A DNA stretch of 64,000 nucleotides from Azotosporobacter soli (GTDB taxonomy: Bacteria; Bacillota; Negativicutes; SG130). The notes beneath the pieces are model-generated. The model searched no databases and had not been told where the DNA came from. It saw only the letters and a program-made list of their open reading frames with translations. Below are positions 20,101 to 26,040 of the stretch, in pieces (the stretch's first letter is position 1; every line of letters starts with the position of its first letter). A program made the translations under genes and the position numbers. The stretch spans positions 186,001-250,000 of the forward strand of contig NZ_JAUAOA010000001.1 in the NCBI RefSeq assembly GCF_030542965.1, written 5' to 3'.

Positions 20101-23100
20101 GACCGGATACGCCTCGGCCAGCGGCACCGCAACGAAACCGGCGGCTTCGCCGCTGCCGCCTTCGCGCCCGATCCGCTCCGCCAGCCTGCGAATTGTCGGC
20201 AGTTTGAACAGTTCGCCCAATGCAATTTTTACGCCGCAGCGCTTTTGCAGACGCGCCTGCAAGATGCCCGCTTTGAGCGAATGTCCGCCCAGTTCGAAGA
20301 AACTGTCGTCGATCCCGATCCGGCTGAGTCCCAGCACTTCTTGCCAGATTTCAACGAGCTGTTCCTCCAGTTCGTTGCGCGGCGCGGCATAGGCTCGCTC
20401 GCCCATGCCTTTCAATTCCGGTTCCGGCAGCGCCTTGCGATCCACCTTGCCGTTCGCGGTGAGCGGCAACGCATCCAGCATGATGAAATAAGGCGGGATC
20501 ATATAATCCGGCAAGTCAGCGGCCAAAAACGCATTCAGTTCTTCCGCGGCCAGCGTACCGGTCGTTACCAGATAGGCGCAGAGATACTTGTTGCCATCTT
20601 TGTCGTCACGGTCAATGACTGTGACGTCTCTGACTTTTTCATGTTGCATAATCTGCTGCTCGATTTCGCCAAGCTCAATGCGAAAACCGCGGATCTTGAC
20701 CTGATAGTCGATCCGCCCCAGGAATTCGACATTACCGTCGCGCAGCCAGCGCGCCGAATCGCCGGTGCGATACATTTTCTCGCCCGGACAGAACGGGTCT
20801 GCGACGAATTTTTCCGCGGTCAGATCGGGACGGTTCAGATAGCCGCGCGCCAGCTGCGCTCCGGCAATGCAAAGCTCGCCCGGCACGCCGAGCGGCTGCA
20901 GGTTCTGATGTCTGTCCAAAATATAGATTCTGGTGTTAGCCAGCGGTTTGCCGATCGGGATATTGTCATAAAAACGGTCGACCTCGAACGCGGTCGCCGA
21001 GATCGTATATTCGGTCGGCCCGTATTCATTGGTCAGGCTGTACGCACCGAGGCGGTAGCTTTTCAGTTTGTCGCCGCCGGTGACCAGACGACGCAGTGCA
21101 TTCGTTTCCGCCACATCCATGAACTGTTCGCAAAACTGCGTCGGCAGATCGGCAACCGTGATTTTTTGTTCCGCAAAATATTCATTGACCTGCAGCGGCG
21201 AAAGCCGCATCTCTTCCGGAATGATATGCACGGTCGCGCCGGCGGTCAGGAACGGAAAAATCTCCCAGACGCAGGCATCAAAACCAAAACCGGAATACAG
21301 CGCGGTACTGTCTTTCTCCGTCACATTATGATACTCGTTCTGCCAGGCGCACAGATTCAAGAGTGCGCGATGTTCGATCAGCACGCCCTTCGGTCTTCCG
21401 GTCGAACCGGACGTATAGATGACGTAGACAAGATTTTTCGCCGTCGCAGCGGAAACAACGTTTTCCGCACTACCTTCGTCTGCGTTGCAAACGGCAAGAT
21501 CAAGCCACTCGCCGCCAAAACCTTCGCTTTTCGCGCGTAATTCCGGCTGGCTGATCAAAACAGGCGCACCGCTGTCTGCGAGCATATAGGCGATGCGATC
21601 GTCCGGATACGCAGGATCGATCGGCAGATACGCTCCGCCCGCTTTTAAGATCGCCAGTGGTGCGACCAGCATATCGAGACAGCGGTTCAAGAGCACGCCG
21701 ACGATGCAGTCCGGCCCTACGCCTTTCTTTGCCAATAACGCCGCAAGCCGGTTCGCTTTTTCATTCAGTTCACGATAGCTGAGCGACTCGCCCTTGTAGA
21801 CGACCGCGTCCTTCTCCGGATATTGTTCCGCCTGCGCTTCAAACAGCGCATGGATCGTCGTGTCGAGATGATAAGCGGCCTGCGTCGCATTAAACGTCTC
21901 GCGCACCAGCCTCTCTTCTTCCGGCGGCAAAAGCGGCAGCCGCCGCACTTCGTTTTCCGGCTCCTGAAGCGCCGCTTCAAGCAGAACGGTTATGCCAGAA
22001 AGCATTTGCCGGATTTCCTCGGCTGAGAAAAGTTCCGCCTGGTACATCGCAATGATGCGCAGCGCACCGCCCGCATCCGCGCTCTGCTTTTCGAGATAAA
22101 AATTCAGCGGCGACGGTTCATGTTCGGGCTCGACGTTCCAAAAGCTGACTTCCTCGGTATCCTGCGGCACGATCTCGCTCACATTGACCGTGATCAACTC
22201 CGGTTGATTGCCGTTCTTTTCCTTCAAGTCAAAGACCAGCTGTTCGTACGGATAGGCGCTGTGCTCAATGACCGCCTTCATTTCGACATTGAGCAGCTTT
22301 AGCAGTCCGGCAAAGCTTTGCTCGTCTTCGATTGCAAGCCGGAGCGGCAAGGTGCGGACAAACATGCCTGCGGTTTCCGTCGCCTGGCTGTTCGCGCGTC
22401 CGTGGTACGGCACGCCCAGCACCAGATCCTCGTTCCCGCTGACGCGCCAGAGATAGGACGCAACGGCGGCAATGAACTGGCGAAAGACCGTCGTGCGCAG
22501 CGTCCGGCAGTTTTTCTTCAGCCGTTGCTCCAGTTCCGACGGCAGCGCAAATTCTTCGCGCCCGCAGCGCAGCGTCTCCGCCTTGCGCTTATTAAACTGC
22601 AGCTTCATTTCCTCCGGTAAAACCGCATATTTCTCCAGCCAGTATTCTTTATCGCGCAGACGTTCGTCTGACGCTTCATACTCTCGCTCATGTTCCAGGT
22701 ATTGCAGATAAGAATAGGCCGCTTTTTCCTCCTGCACATCCCCTTGCTGCAGGGAACGGTAGACGCGATTCACCTCGTGCGCCAGCCAGTTTAGCGTCCA
22801 ACCGTCGGTGATCAGATGATGCAGTTGCGCCATCAAGGCGTTCTCGCCGTCCTTTGTCTCAATGAAGCAAAAGCGATAGAGCGGCGACGCATAGAGAGGA
22901 AACGCAACGCGCGCCTTTTCCCTTACCCAGTCGAGGCATTCCTTTCGATCGGCCAAAACGACATGCTGCAGCGCTACGCTGTTGTCTGCACTGATGTATT
23001 GCCGCACCGCTTCGCTTTCGCTCTCCGTCTCTTTCATCTGCAGGCGAAACGCGTCATGCCGCGCGATAATCGCTTCCAGCGTCTTTTTTAAGAGCGCCTT

Positions 23101-23223
23101 TTCCATTTTCGCCGCAAACCAAAAGACGCAGGTATTGTTGGCAAAGCTGGTGTTAGGGGAAAACCGCTCCGTATACATGATCCGCTGTTGCGGGTGACTC
23201 AGCGAAAACGTGTTTTTTTCCAT
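7771..23223 (-). CDS. Four-module nonribosomal peptide synthetase with terminal reductase and CAP-like domain
   Basis: A single 5150-residue NRPS. Order with approximate residues: C1 6-430, A1 475-930, T1 near 979; C2 1042-1470, A2 1510-1970, T2 near 2016, E 2070-2500; C3 2540-2940, A3 3005-3460, T3 near 3506; C4 3570-3980, A4 4030-4490, T4 near 4541; R 4638-4990; CAP-like domain 5015-5150. Catalytic motifs are intact: HHLITDG, HHIIFDG, HHIIMDG and HHIVFDG in the C domains, HHLVVDS and EGHGRG in E, carrier serines in GGHSLK, GGDSIK, GGHSLK and GGNSIK, and GATGYLG in R. Initiating C plus terminal R predict an N-acylated tetrapeptide with a D residue at position 2, released as aldehyde or alcohol. 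ATG at 23223 follows AAAGGAGCG; an in-frame start at 23280 has no ribosome site. There is no thioesterase, and no phosphopantetheinyl transferase in the window. Confidence 0.97.
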   Translation of the reverse strand: MEKNTFSLSHPQQRIMYTERFSPNTSFANNTCVFWFAAKMEKALLKKTLEAIIARHDAFRLQMKETESESEAVRQYISADNSVALQHVVLADRKECLDWVREKARVAFPLYASPLYRFCFIETKDGENALMAQLHHLITDGWTLNWLAHEVNRVYRSLQQGDVQEEKAAYSYLQYLEHEREYEASDERLRDKEYWLEKYAVLPEEMKLQFNKRKAETLRCGREEFALPSELEQRLKKNCRTLRTTVFRQFIAAVASYLWRVSGNEDLVLGVPYHGRANSQATETAGMFVRTLPLRLAIEDEQSFAGLLKLLNVEMKAVIEHSAYPYEQLVFDLKEKNGNQPELITVNVSEIVPQDTEEVSFWNVEPEHEPSPLNFYLEKQSADAGGALRIIAMYQAELFSAEEIRQMLSGITVLLEAALQEPENEVRRLPLLPPEEERLVRETFNATQAAYHLDTTIHALFEAQAEQYPEKDAVVYKGESLSYRELNEKANRLAALLAKKGVGPDCIVGVLLNRCLDMLVAPLAILKAGGAYLPIDPAYPDDRIAYMLADSGAPVLISQPELRAKSEGFGGEWLDLAVCNADEGSAENVVSAATAKNLVYVIYTSGSTGRPKGVLIEHRALLNLCAWQNEYHNVTEKDSTALYSGFGFDACVWEIFPFLTAGATVHIIPEEMRLSPLQVNEYFAEQKITVADLPTQFCEQFMDVAETNALRRLVTGGDKLKSYRLGAYSLTNEYGPTEYTISATAFEVDRFYDNIPIGKPLANTRIYILDRHQNLQPLGVPGELCIAGAQLARGYLNRPDLTAEKFVADPFCPGEKMYRTGDSARWLRDGNVEFLGRIDYQVKIRGFRIELGEIEQQIMQHEKVRDVTVIDRDDKDGNKYLCAYLVTTGTLAAEELNAFLAADLPDYMIPPYFIMLDALPLTANGKVDRKALPEPELKGMGERAYAAPRNELEEQLVEIWQEVLGLSRIGIDDSFFELGGHSLKAGILQARLQKRCGVKIALGELFKLPTIRRLAERIGREGGSGEAAGFVAVPLAEAYPVSLAQKAMYLLHQAEDVGASYHVAIANRIAGRVEAKRLEAALNQVVERHEALRTSFLFQDGEILQRIAPEVKVKLVCLQAEASAGQARIMELLRQGGMGQAFDLEKTPLLRAVLVRLTEEEHIFLIEVHHIIFDGMSLDFFFHDLAAFYDGVKMEKLTFQYKDYAAWHNEFLRSPRHKEQEDFWLRELNGELPVLQLTTDYPRPAQQSFAGDRIECKLPQALYEKIKDLAEKQHVSLNMILLSAYYALLARYSGQDDVIVGAPSAGRSHPDAAGMIGVFVNTLPLRAYPSGEKTFLTLLTEVRETVLGAMEHQDYPFQMLMEKKGILRDLSRNPLFDTMFVMQNAGNADFQSAELKGSFFPLQGSNAQVDLTLEAEEREQSLELVVEYCVRLFKRETIERLTRHYLALLEEVCKAPQCELARFNFLDNQERERLLVEFNRTAAPYPSEKTVHQLFEEAALAWPEKTALVYKEKRYSYRELNTRADRLAQTLVGCGIGADKIAALLLERSEVFVVAALAVMKAGGAYLPIDPAYPDERIAYMLEDSGALALLTQKSLRDKAQNYDGKILALEEEENYADGTIAAAPSVSSRNLAYVIYTSGSTGKPKGVLIEHRSLVNLCCWQNRYHQVGSDDCAAAYSGFGFDASLWEIFPFITCGAELHIIAEDIRLSPEALNRYFEANGVTITNLPTQFCEQFMELTENRSLKTLVTGGDKLRNFKPRNYRLVNEYGPTEYTISATAFLLDKAYENIPIGKPLANTWLYVLDRQMQLQPQGVPGELCIAGAQLARGYLNRPELTAEKFVANPYATGEENARLYKTGDLVRWLPDGNLEFLGRIDQQVKIRGYRIELGEIEQQLLSHPVVTDAIVIDRSGAAGAVYLCAYFTAEKEISPEEVKAFLGKELPDYMVPSCFVQLAAIPLTANGKVDRRALPEPVFEAESGETYLAPRNQTEECLARVWQEVLGCERVGVQDNFFHLGGDSIKAIQVISRLGREQIKLEMKQLFKYPRISELSEQVRKLEKTEDRRPVSGETLLTPIQEWFFAADFAQPQHWNQSNLLYAANALAPEFTAQALAKVVEHHDALRMTYQISDGKVRQYNRATDEGSLFTLTVRHALADEDAKQIAIQEGEKLQCSFDLAEGPLLKATLVQQGAASYLAIVAHHLVVDSLSWEFILEDFATAYEQAAKGRPLQLPPKTDSYQAWAKSLAEYAKSRDLLRELPYWSAIEARPVDRLPLDHPDAKSTVADEASAAFSLGAKQTEELLKLANRAYNTEVEDLLLAGLALALRNWAGLERIAVTLEGHGRGEMQKGIDVSRTVGWFTAAYPVLIEAGKERDPGLVLKRVKETIRRIPNKGAGYEILCRLTPDELKPGFIRQLQPEIEFNYMGQVDAAGSENGLFRISAIEAGRDVSADSARDFRLIVSGGIMNGALEVSLNYSRLDYDAETIARLLQGYERALLALLEHCVSRKKSEATPSDLGDVTLTLEELQLLRDRYGENIEAVYPLSAMQQGMLFIALSQPNSEAYFEQSLMEIRGELDAARFEQHLNAVVKKHGALRTAFVHEEAIRQVVLAERQITIHYEDLSQQAATQQEERIAAYQEKERKKTFRLDAEPLFRLSLFKTGERRHIALLSFHHIIMDGWGMSIVAQDLFGGYGEPLPETAPQYRRYIEWLQRQDQEEAKAYWGQYLAGCDSATVLPQVQNTANGYRPEESLLLLDRRLTARLQEVAQKEQVTLNIILQAVWGILLQRYNNREDVVFGAVISGRTPEVSEAEEMVGLFINTIPVRVRCTPEATFAQVLQEMQEASLAAERYEYLPLAEIQAQTTLRSALISHLIAFQNLPQGGEGFKSGLEVSEVGGFDQISYPFGLAIVPGPEMEIRFSYNALAVKAALIEEMQEQMLTVLEQVAAEPQMAVKRIEILPARQRQRLLETFCGERLALPDGMTANRLFEEMAARYPERIALVYKEESYTYAQLNEKTNRLARLLRAKGIGADSVAAIMVERGAEIVLGSLAVMKAGGAYLPIDPAYPEERIEYLLEDSGAHLLLTQQGLHEKGGAYQGERLLLDDPSLYEREKDGSNPDALNNENNLAYLIYTSGSTGKPKGVLIEQRNLINLCLWHLRFHGVTEEDRAAAYSGFGFDASVWEIYPFLLAGAQLHILPDAIRLAPLELNRYFETHGITITNLPTQLCEQFMEMTENRSLKTLVTGGDKLKYYRPQPYRLVNEYGPTEYTVSATAFVLDGAYENIPIGKPLANTWLYVLDKEARLQPVGVPGELCIAGKQLARGYHARAELTAEKFVANPYATGEENARLYKTGDLVRWLPDGNLEFLGRIDQQVKIRGYRIELGEIEQRLQKHAAVKDNVVIDREDALGGKYLCAYVVAEPDTSAKELNEYLSLDLPAYMLPLHYIFMAAIPLNANGKIERRALPEPALRSLAYAAPRSDEEARMVQIWQEVLGVAEIGVEDDFFALGGHSLKVTLLIAKIQKAFAVTLEYDEVFARPTVRALSELVCRQEKGAAELIPCVGEREYYPLSSKQKRIFVMEQMSGIGTSYHITSAFILNGRLDKAKLSAAFDELLKRHAVLRSGILLVDGQPMQRVADKVHLKKSLSQVKREEIKARLEAFARRFDFAKPPLLRVELLEVSEQEHVLLLDVHHIVFDGISLDIFLRELLELYQGKTLPPLKLQYGDFALWEETRLQSAAVRKQEEYWLRAFDGELPVLNLPLDYPRPALRSYEGEVVSFGLDAKLSAALKALAEREQATLFMLLLAAYQVLLHKYIGQDDIIVGTPSSGRTHADLNEMLGMFVSTLPCRSYPSPEKTFQTFLKEVKQTCLETLNNQEFPFEMLLERLNIRRDPSRNPLFDVMFSFNGKEESAQNEKTELTLQPYEGGASAAQFDLTLEAAEEENGIRLEFEYSVSLFARETVERMSRHFVNLLRALAANEAVLLGEVEVMTAAEQKALLQQFGNATSLHSAQHTVTELFARTVRQFPEKAALVFKEERYSYRELDQKTDRLAQLLRSKGVGREDRVAIIVNRSAEIMLAILAVLKAGGAYVPIDPAYAPERIAYMLGDCGAKWVLSQPALREKCETFSGEWLDLTQEELYAGEAAAIENQSEPGDLAYVIYTSGSTGNPKGVMVEHRNLVNLCNWHREYHAVTAADNAAAYSGFGFDASVWETMPFITCGATLHIIADELRLSPFELNEYFEAQQITITNLPTQFCEQFIALVDNESLRTLVTGGDKLKSYRPRKYKLVNEYGPTECTVSATVFEVDREYANIPIGKALSNTWLYVLDEKLRLQPPGVAGELCIAGSQVARGYLNQPELTAEKFAPNPFALGEKNARIYRTGDLVRWLPDGNLEFLGRIDQQVKIRGYRIELGEIEQQILRHDGVEDAVVIEAFDPSGANYLAAYLVLREARPAVEELKEFLLRYLPEYMLPSCFMEVAAIPLTANGKIDRRALPEPAFSCGETENRATYQAAANPGEAQMLKVWKEVLGKEELGVQDNFFQIGGNSIKAITVTAKLQPYFEININQIFEHQTVEALAANCKSKQNKRNQRLAQLKERFRQQEPELSERALQEVEKKLAAYRNANARYEALDLSGKREYRNVLLTGATGYLGCHLLRELLETSKSGIVLPVRAASEEEAKRRLQEKMVYYFGAAFAERALASNRLDVIPADLQEAQFGLTPEAYAALVRKVDCILHSAANVRHYGHYEEFRRSNVETTLALLALAEQGDRKDFHHISTISVSEGRIDGCEAAVFSEYETDIGQEPENYYLKTKLEAEKAVAAARERGLNANIYRVGNIVFQSDSGVYQENIEENAFYLQVKAFVNLGVVPEGTEVEFSFVDQLAAAIVRLASCPALRQETHHLYNTQNLLLEEVLTDAALKLQVQSLSYEAFIDYLERRYDNAAFQKHIEQIMLHFGWMDEADDKAEETREAKLLVWGEKTELLLKKLGFAWAELNSAALQKMIFRALTERSEFLLQTPFFKDLSETEAAGLAAQSQLRLYDDESSLVWEGDANDTFYLLVDGFAEISRSSAGGWSGTLRIAGEKDFLGEESLFGEANAAVTAEAVMGDVVALAIPAELLKERLQSNPAAAFALLQEMHKRVRRLEKLVVSMS
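8180..12550 (-). other. NRPS module 4 with thioester reductase (C-A-T-R)
   Basis: The C domain keeps VHHIVFDG, the A signature is DAWNVGEVSK, and the carrier motif is IGGNSIK. The reductase (about 8230-9310) has the NAD(P)H-binding GATGYLG, the SAANVRHYG segment and the YLKTKLEAEKA catalytic Tyr/Lys, as in Lys2/MxaA-type terminal reductases. It would release the peptide as an aldehyde, or as an alcohol after a second reduction. Confidence 0.85.
12550..15650 (-). other. NRPS module 3 (C-A-T)
   Basis: The C domain keeps FHHIIMDGW. The A domain signature is DAWNVGEVSK. It shares an identical stretch (from YATGEENARLYKTGD through RIELGEIEQ) with module 2, which indicates recent duplication or gene conversion. 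The carrier motif is LGGHSLK. Confidence 0.85.
15650..20130 (-). other. NRPS module 2 (C-A-T-E)
   Basis: The C domain has VHHIIFDG. The A domain signature is DAWNVGEISK. The carrier motif is LGGDSIK, the D form usual before epimerases. The following domain has HHLVVDSLSW, EGHGRG and SRTVGWFTAAYPV, typical of epimerisation domains, and the next C domain begins AVYPLSAMQQGMLF like D-accepting condensation domains. Residue 2 is therefore predicted to be D. Confidence 0.85.
20130..23223 (-). other. NRPS module 1 (starter C-A-T)
   Basis: The N-terminal condensation domain begins SLSHPQQRIMYTERF, the style of lipoinitiating (starter) C domains, and keeps HHLITDGW near residue 131, so the first amino acid is probably acylated. 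The A domain reads DAWDVGEISK at the ten substrate-signature positions (my manual alignment to GrsA). The carrier serine is in LGGHSLK. Confidence 0.8.
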
Positions 23224-23395
23224 TCGCGCGCACGCTCCTTTTTTCGTTCCAATGCTTATCTGCAAACCGGCTAAGCACAAATAAATCTTCTATAGGCCTA
23301 TTCTATTTGTTTTCCGCCAAAACCTTCCTTAGTGCGCTTACGAGTTAAAACAGTCAAATCACACAGCGCTTATGTCTTTATTTTCCTACATAAAA

Positions 23396-23417
23396 AAGCG
23401 CCCCGTAGGGCGCTTGA
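23396..23417 (-). terminator. Terminator upstream of the NRPS gene
   Basis: AAGCGCCC (23397-23404) pairs with GGGCGCTT (23409-23416) around a CGTA loop. On the minus strand the stem is followed by TTTTTTATG. It ends the small gene at 23423, so the NRPS must start from its own promoter within 23224-23395. I saw no convincing -35/-10 pair there, only an ATAGGCCTAT palindrome at 23292-23301. Confidence 0.85.
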
Positions 23418-23422
23418 ACTGT

Positions 23423-23692
23423 CTATAAAATTCCCAGATGACAGAGAACCGATAAGCCTCTCGGCGTCACGTGCGCCGCAGCGAGCGAGTTCCAATCTTC
23501 TTGTCTCTCCGCCGCATCGCATTGTGCAGCGACCATCAAGCCATAATCCTGCAAATTTTGCACCGTCTCCGCAAGGCGAGGCCTGCCGACGCTATCGGCG
23601 ATCGTTTCGCCGACCTCCTTCAGATCCGCCCGCTTCGTTTGCTCTGCAAGATAAATCTGCTTCAACAATTCCGCGCCCAATTCACCAATCAT
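23423..23692 (-). CDS. Small winged-helix-like protein of unknown function
   Basis: An 89-residue protein. A helix-rich start (LGAELLKQIYLAEQ), a central helix-turn-helix-like part (TIADSVGRPRLAETVQNLQDYGLMVAA) and a final VTPRGLSVL resemble winged-helix domains, but I cannot assign a family. ATG at 23692 follows AAAGGAGATGGCGTA. It has its own terminator and lies between the C39-like gene and the NRPS on the same strand, so it could regulate the NRPS; this is inference from position. Confidence 0.7.
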   Translation of the reverse strand: MIGELGAELLKQIYLAEQTKRADLKEVGETIADSVGRPRLAETVQNLQDYGLMVAAQCDAAERQEDWNSLAAAHVTPRGLSVLCHLGIL

Positions 23693-23820
23693 TACGCCAT
23701 CTCCTTTTGCGTTTTTCTTTTGTTCAGTTTCGGCAATCGATTGAGAATCCCTGCACGATTTCCCCCGTCTCGCGCATGCATTCTGTATTCTTGCAGAGCG
23801 CGGCGTGCCTGCTTTTGAGC

Positions 23821-24603
23821 TTAGCGCGGTTTCGCGCTAAGCCATTGCTGCGTTTGTTGGCCTTTCGGCAGCATATGCGCGTCAAACCACATATAGTAAA
23901 ACTTCTCCGACGACTGCACCACATAGCCGTCCTGCTTGTGATCCCCCGTGTCATACGAATCCGCCATAATCAGCACATCATCCGCTAGCGTATCCGTTCC
24001 CATCGTGTCATAACCGATAATGACGCGCCAATGCCCGCTCCAGTCGATGTTCTCGACCATGATCGGAGTATTGTTGCGCAGGTTTTCCAAGACAAAATTC
24101 TTGAAGTCCTCCTCCTTGGCAAAGGATACGCCTTCTTTGTTGGCGCTTGTCAGACTCGACTTCACATCCCAGCCGATTGCCTTAAAAAAAGCGACCATCC
24201 CCTGCGTATCCGTACCGACCACCGCTTTCGTCGCCATAATCTTGGCGATCTCTTTCTCCTGCCAGCTCGTGTTGCCGAAATGATGCAGCACCGTCAGCGC
24301 CGCGGCGGGGCCGCAGGTGATCTCAGTCGTCTGCTGGTAGGTCTTGTAACGCGGCAGAATCGTCAGCGTCGCGGTGGGCTGCAGGTTGTACACGTCAAGC
24401 GAGGGGAAATACGGCGAGTTCTCCACATTGCCAATCCCGTTGTAGGAAGAGGCGCCCTCCTTCGTGGTATCATAACCGGCCGGGTACGCGATAACACGCC
24501 CGCCGGCCGCTTCGTCGCTTGAAGCGGCCAGCGCCGGGCCGCCCGCGACCAGCAGCGCGACAAAGAGCGGTAAAAAAAATTTCGCGGACATCTTTCTCAG
24601 CAT
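23821..24603 (-). CDS. Secreted C39-like cysteine peptidase family protein
   Basis: A 260-residue protein with an N-terminal signal peptide (hydrophobic FFLPLFVALLVAGGPALA, cleavage after ALA). The papain-like C39 triad is visible: Cys in QTTEITCGPAAALTVL, His in SGHWRVIIGYD, and Asp in MADSYD. C39-like proteins outside ABC transporters are usually extracellular hydrolases or wall-associated peptidases. The ATG follows AAAGGATGATTCTGC. It is divergent from the orphan coiled-coil gene at 24782. The substrate is unknown; a link to the NRPS is not shown. Confidence 0.85.
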   Translation of the reverse strand: MLRKMSAKFFLPLFVALLVAGGPALAASSDEAAGGRVIAYPAGYDTTKEGASSYNGIGNVENSPYFPSLDVYNLQPTATLTILPRYKTYQQTTEITCGPAAALTVLHHFGNTSWQEKEIAKIMATKAVVGTDTQGMVAFFKAIGWDVKSSLTSANKEGVSFAKEEDFKNFVLENLRNNTPIMVENIDWSGHWRVIIGYDTMGTDTLADDVLIMADSYDTGDHKQDGYVVQSSEKFYYMWFDAHMLPKGQQTQQWLSAKPR

Positions 24604-24781
24604 GCAGAATCATCCTTTCGTTTTTCAGACTCGTATCGTTTATCTATATTGAACAGACCAACGAAAGTTCCTTCCTGCGCGCTGAAAAATCCCCATTTCT
24701 TAAAATCTCCTTAAAATCCCCTTAACTTCTCTACCCTGCATGTCGATGAATTTATTGAGACTATTCGAAAGGGATGATCCT

Positions 24782-25891
24782 ATGTTCATCGTGTCCCCGC
24801 TTGACCGTCCAGTCAGCATGACGTCTCTCCCCCAGACAAGCCAAAAAGACGCGTCGGCTCCGGCCGTTGCGCTCGTCACTTCAGACTTGGCAAACTCCCC
24901 CGCTTTCCAAGTCAACCTAAGCAACCAGCCGCCGCGGGAAAATCCGTTTCTTGCCCGTTTCCGCACCGCAGTGAACGCATCGACCGCAGAAAACGCCGCA
25001 CATCCGGATCCTGCCGATGCTTCCTTCATTGAAGATTTCGCCCTCACCTACCGCAAATTATACGAAGAGATCCGCAGCGGCAAAAGCGACGGCAGCCTCG
25101 CCGAACTCGATGACGCTTACATTCAGGCGACCGAGCGCGCGGCCGATGCGCTTGCGCAGTCCTTTGTGCCGTATGTGCCCGATTCCTACGGCGCCGTGAA
25201 GACGCAGCTGCTCAATCTCAGCACCCGCGCGCTGGAAATAACGCTGCAGAATCCGACAAGCAGCGCGGCCGAGCTGAAGGGCATGATGGCCACCGAGCTG
25301 CAACAGGTAAAAAGCACGTTCAACGACAAACCGGTCAATCTGACCTACGGCGACGTCAAAGGCCTCTCCACGCTCATTCAGTCCCTGCAGCCGCTTTCGA
25401 TGGCCTACTCGCCCAACGAGACCGCGCAGACCGTCGCGCAGCAGATGGGACGCTGGTACGCCGCCTATAAGAAAGTCGAGAAGAGCCTCTCTCCCGCCGT
25501 CGCCGCGACAGCGCGCACCAATATTAATCTTCATCTGCAGACGTTCAAGCTGATGAAGGCGTTCCAGCACCGGACGAAGAACCTTGAATCCGCGTTGACC
25601 GAACTAAGCGAAAAACTCGACAAGCTCTCCAAACAATTCAAGAAACTGGAGAAAGACCTCAAGCCGATGTTGCAGGCCAAAGACAAGAACATGCAGCAGA
25701 TCAGCCGCCTCCTGAAGCAGCAGCAGGAATGCGCCGCCGAAATGGCCGCTTTGCGCGCGCAGATCAAGACCATATCCGATCAGCAAAGCGAACTGAACGA
25801 TCATCCGGAATCGATCAAGGACTCGGAGGAATACCAAGGCATCGACACCGCGTTCAAGACGATACAATCCGGTATCGATTACAATTCCTGA
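24782..25891 (+). CDS. Orphan protein with C-terminal coiled coil
   Basis: A 369-residue protein of no family I recognise. ATG at 24782 is chosen because AAAGGGATGATCCT precedes it; an in-frame start 42 bases earlier lacks a ribosome site. The N-terminal 75 residues are low-complexity (Ser, Pro, Ala, Asn) without a signal peptide. The middle is helical, with several Leu-rich amphipathic stretches. About residues 255-335 form a strongly charged heptad-like coiled coil (LSEKLDKLSKQFKKLEKDLK). Terminator copy B follows 20 bp after the stop, so it is transcribed alone. It could be a cytoplasmic structural or secretion-associated protein. Confidence 0.85.
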   Translation: MFIVSPLDRPVSMTSLPQTSQKDASAPAVALVTSDLANSPAFQVNLSNQPPRENPFLARFRTAVNASTAENAAHPDPADASFIEDFALTYRKLYEEIRSGKSDGSLAELDDAYIQATERAADALAQSFVPYVPDSYGAVKTQLLNLSTRALEITLQNPTSSAAELKGMMATELQQVKSTFNDKPVNLTYGDVKGLSTLIQSLQPLSMAYSPNETAQTVAQQMGRWYAAYKKVEKSLSPAVAATARTNINLHLQTFKLMKAFQHRTKNLESALTELSEKLDKLSKQFKKLEKDLKPMLQAKDKNMQQISRLLKQQQECAAEMAALRAQIKTISDQQSELNDHPESIKDSEEYQGIDTAFKTIQSGIDYNS

Positions 25892-25910
25892 TGCGCGTTG
25901 CAACGCATTA

Positions 25911-25953
25911 AGAAGCCGCCCCGCGACCCAACCGGTCGAAAGGGGCGGCTTCT
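25911..25953. terminator. Dispersed palindrome, copy B
   Basis: GAAGCCGCCCC and GGGGCGGCTTC arms surround a loop containing GGTCGAA. It is 20 bp after the orphan coiled-coil gene and is followed by a T-rich tract on the plus strand. Confidence 0.8.
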
Positions 25954-26040
25954 TCCTTTTCATGTGCCTGCCGTTTTCTTGTTGTTTACTGCTGTCATGC
26001 CTGGGCTTTCTCTTTTCAGCACATGATTTTTGGAGAAAAA

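Noticed and set aside
23332-23988. A plus-strand open frame of 218 codons across the NRPS upstream region
   Set aside because: It is antisense to the small gene at 23423 and to the end of the C39-like gene, crosses a terminator, and has low-complexity composition.
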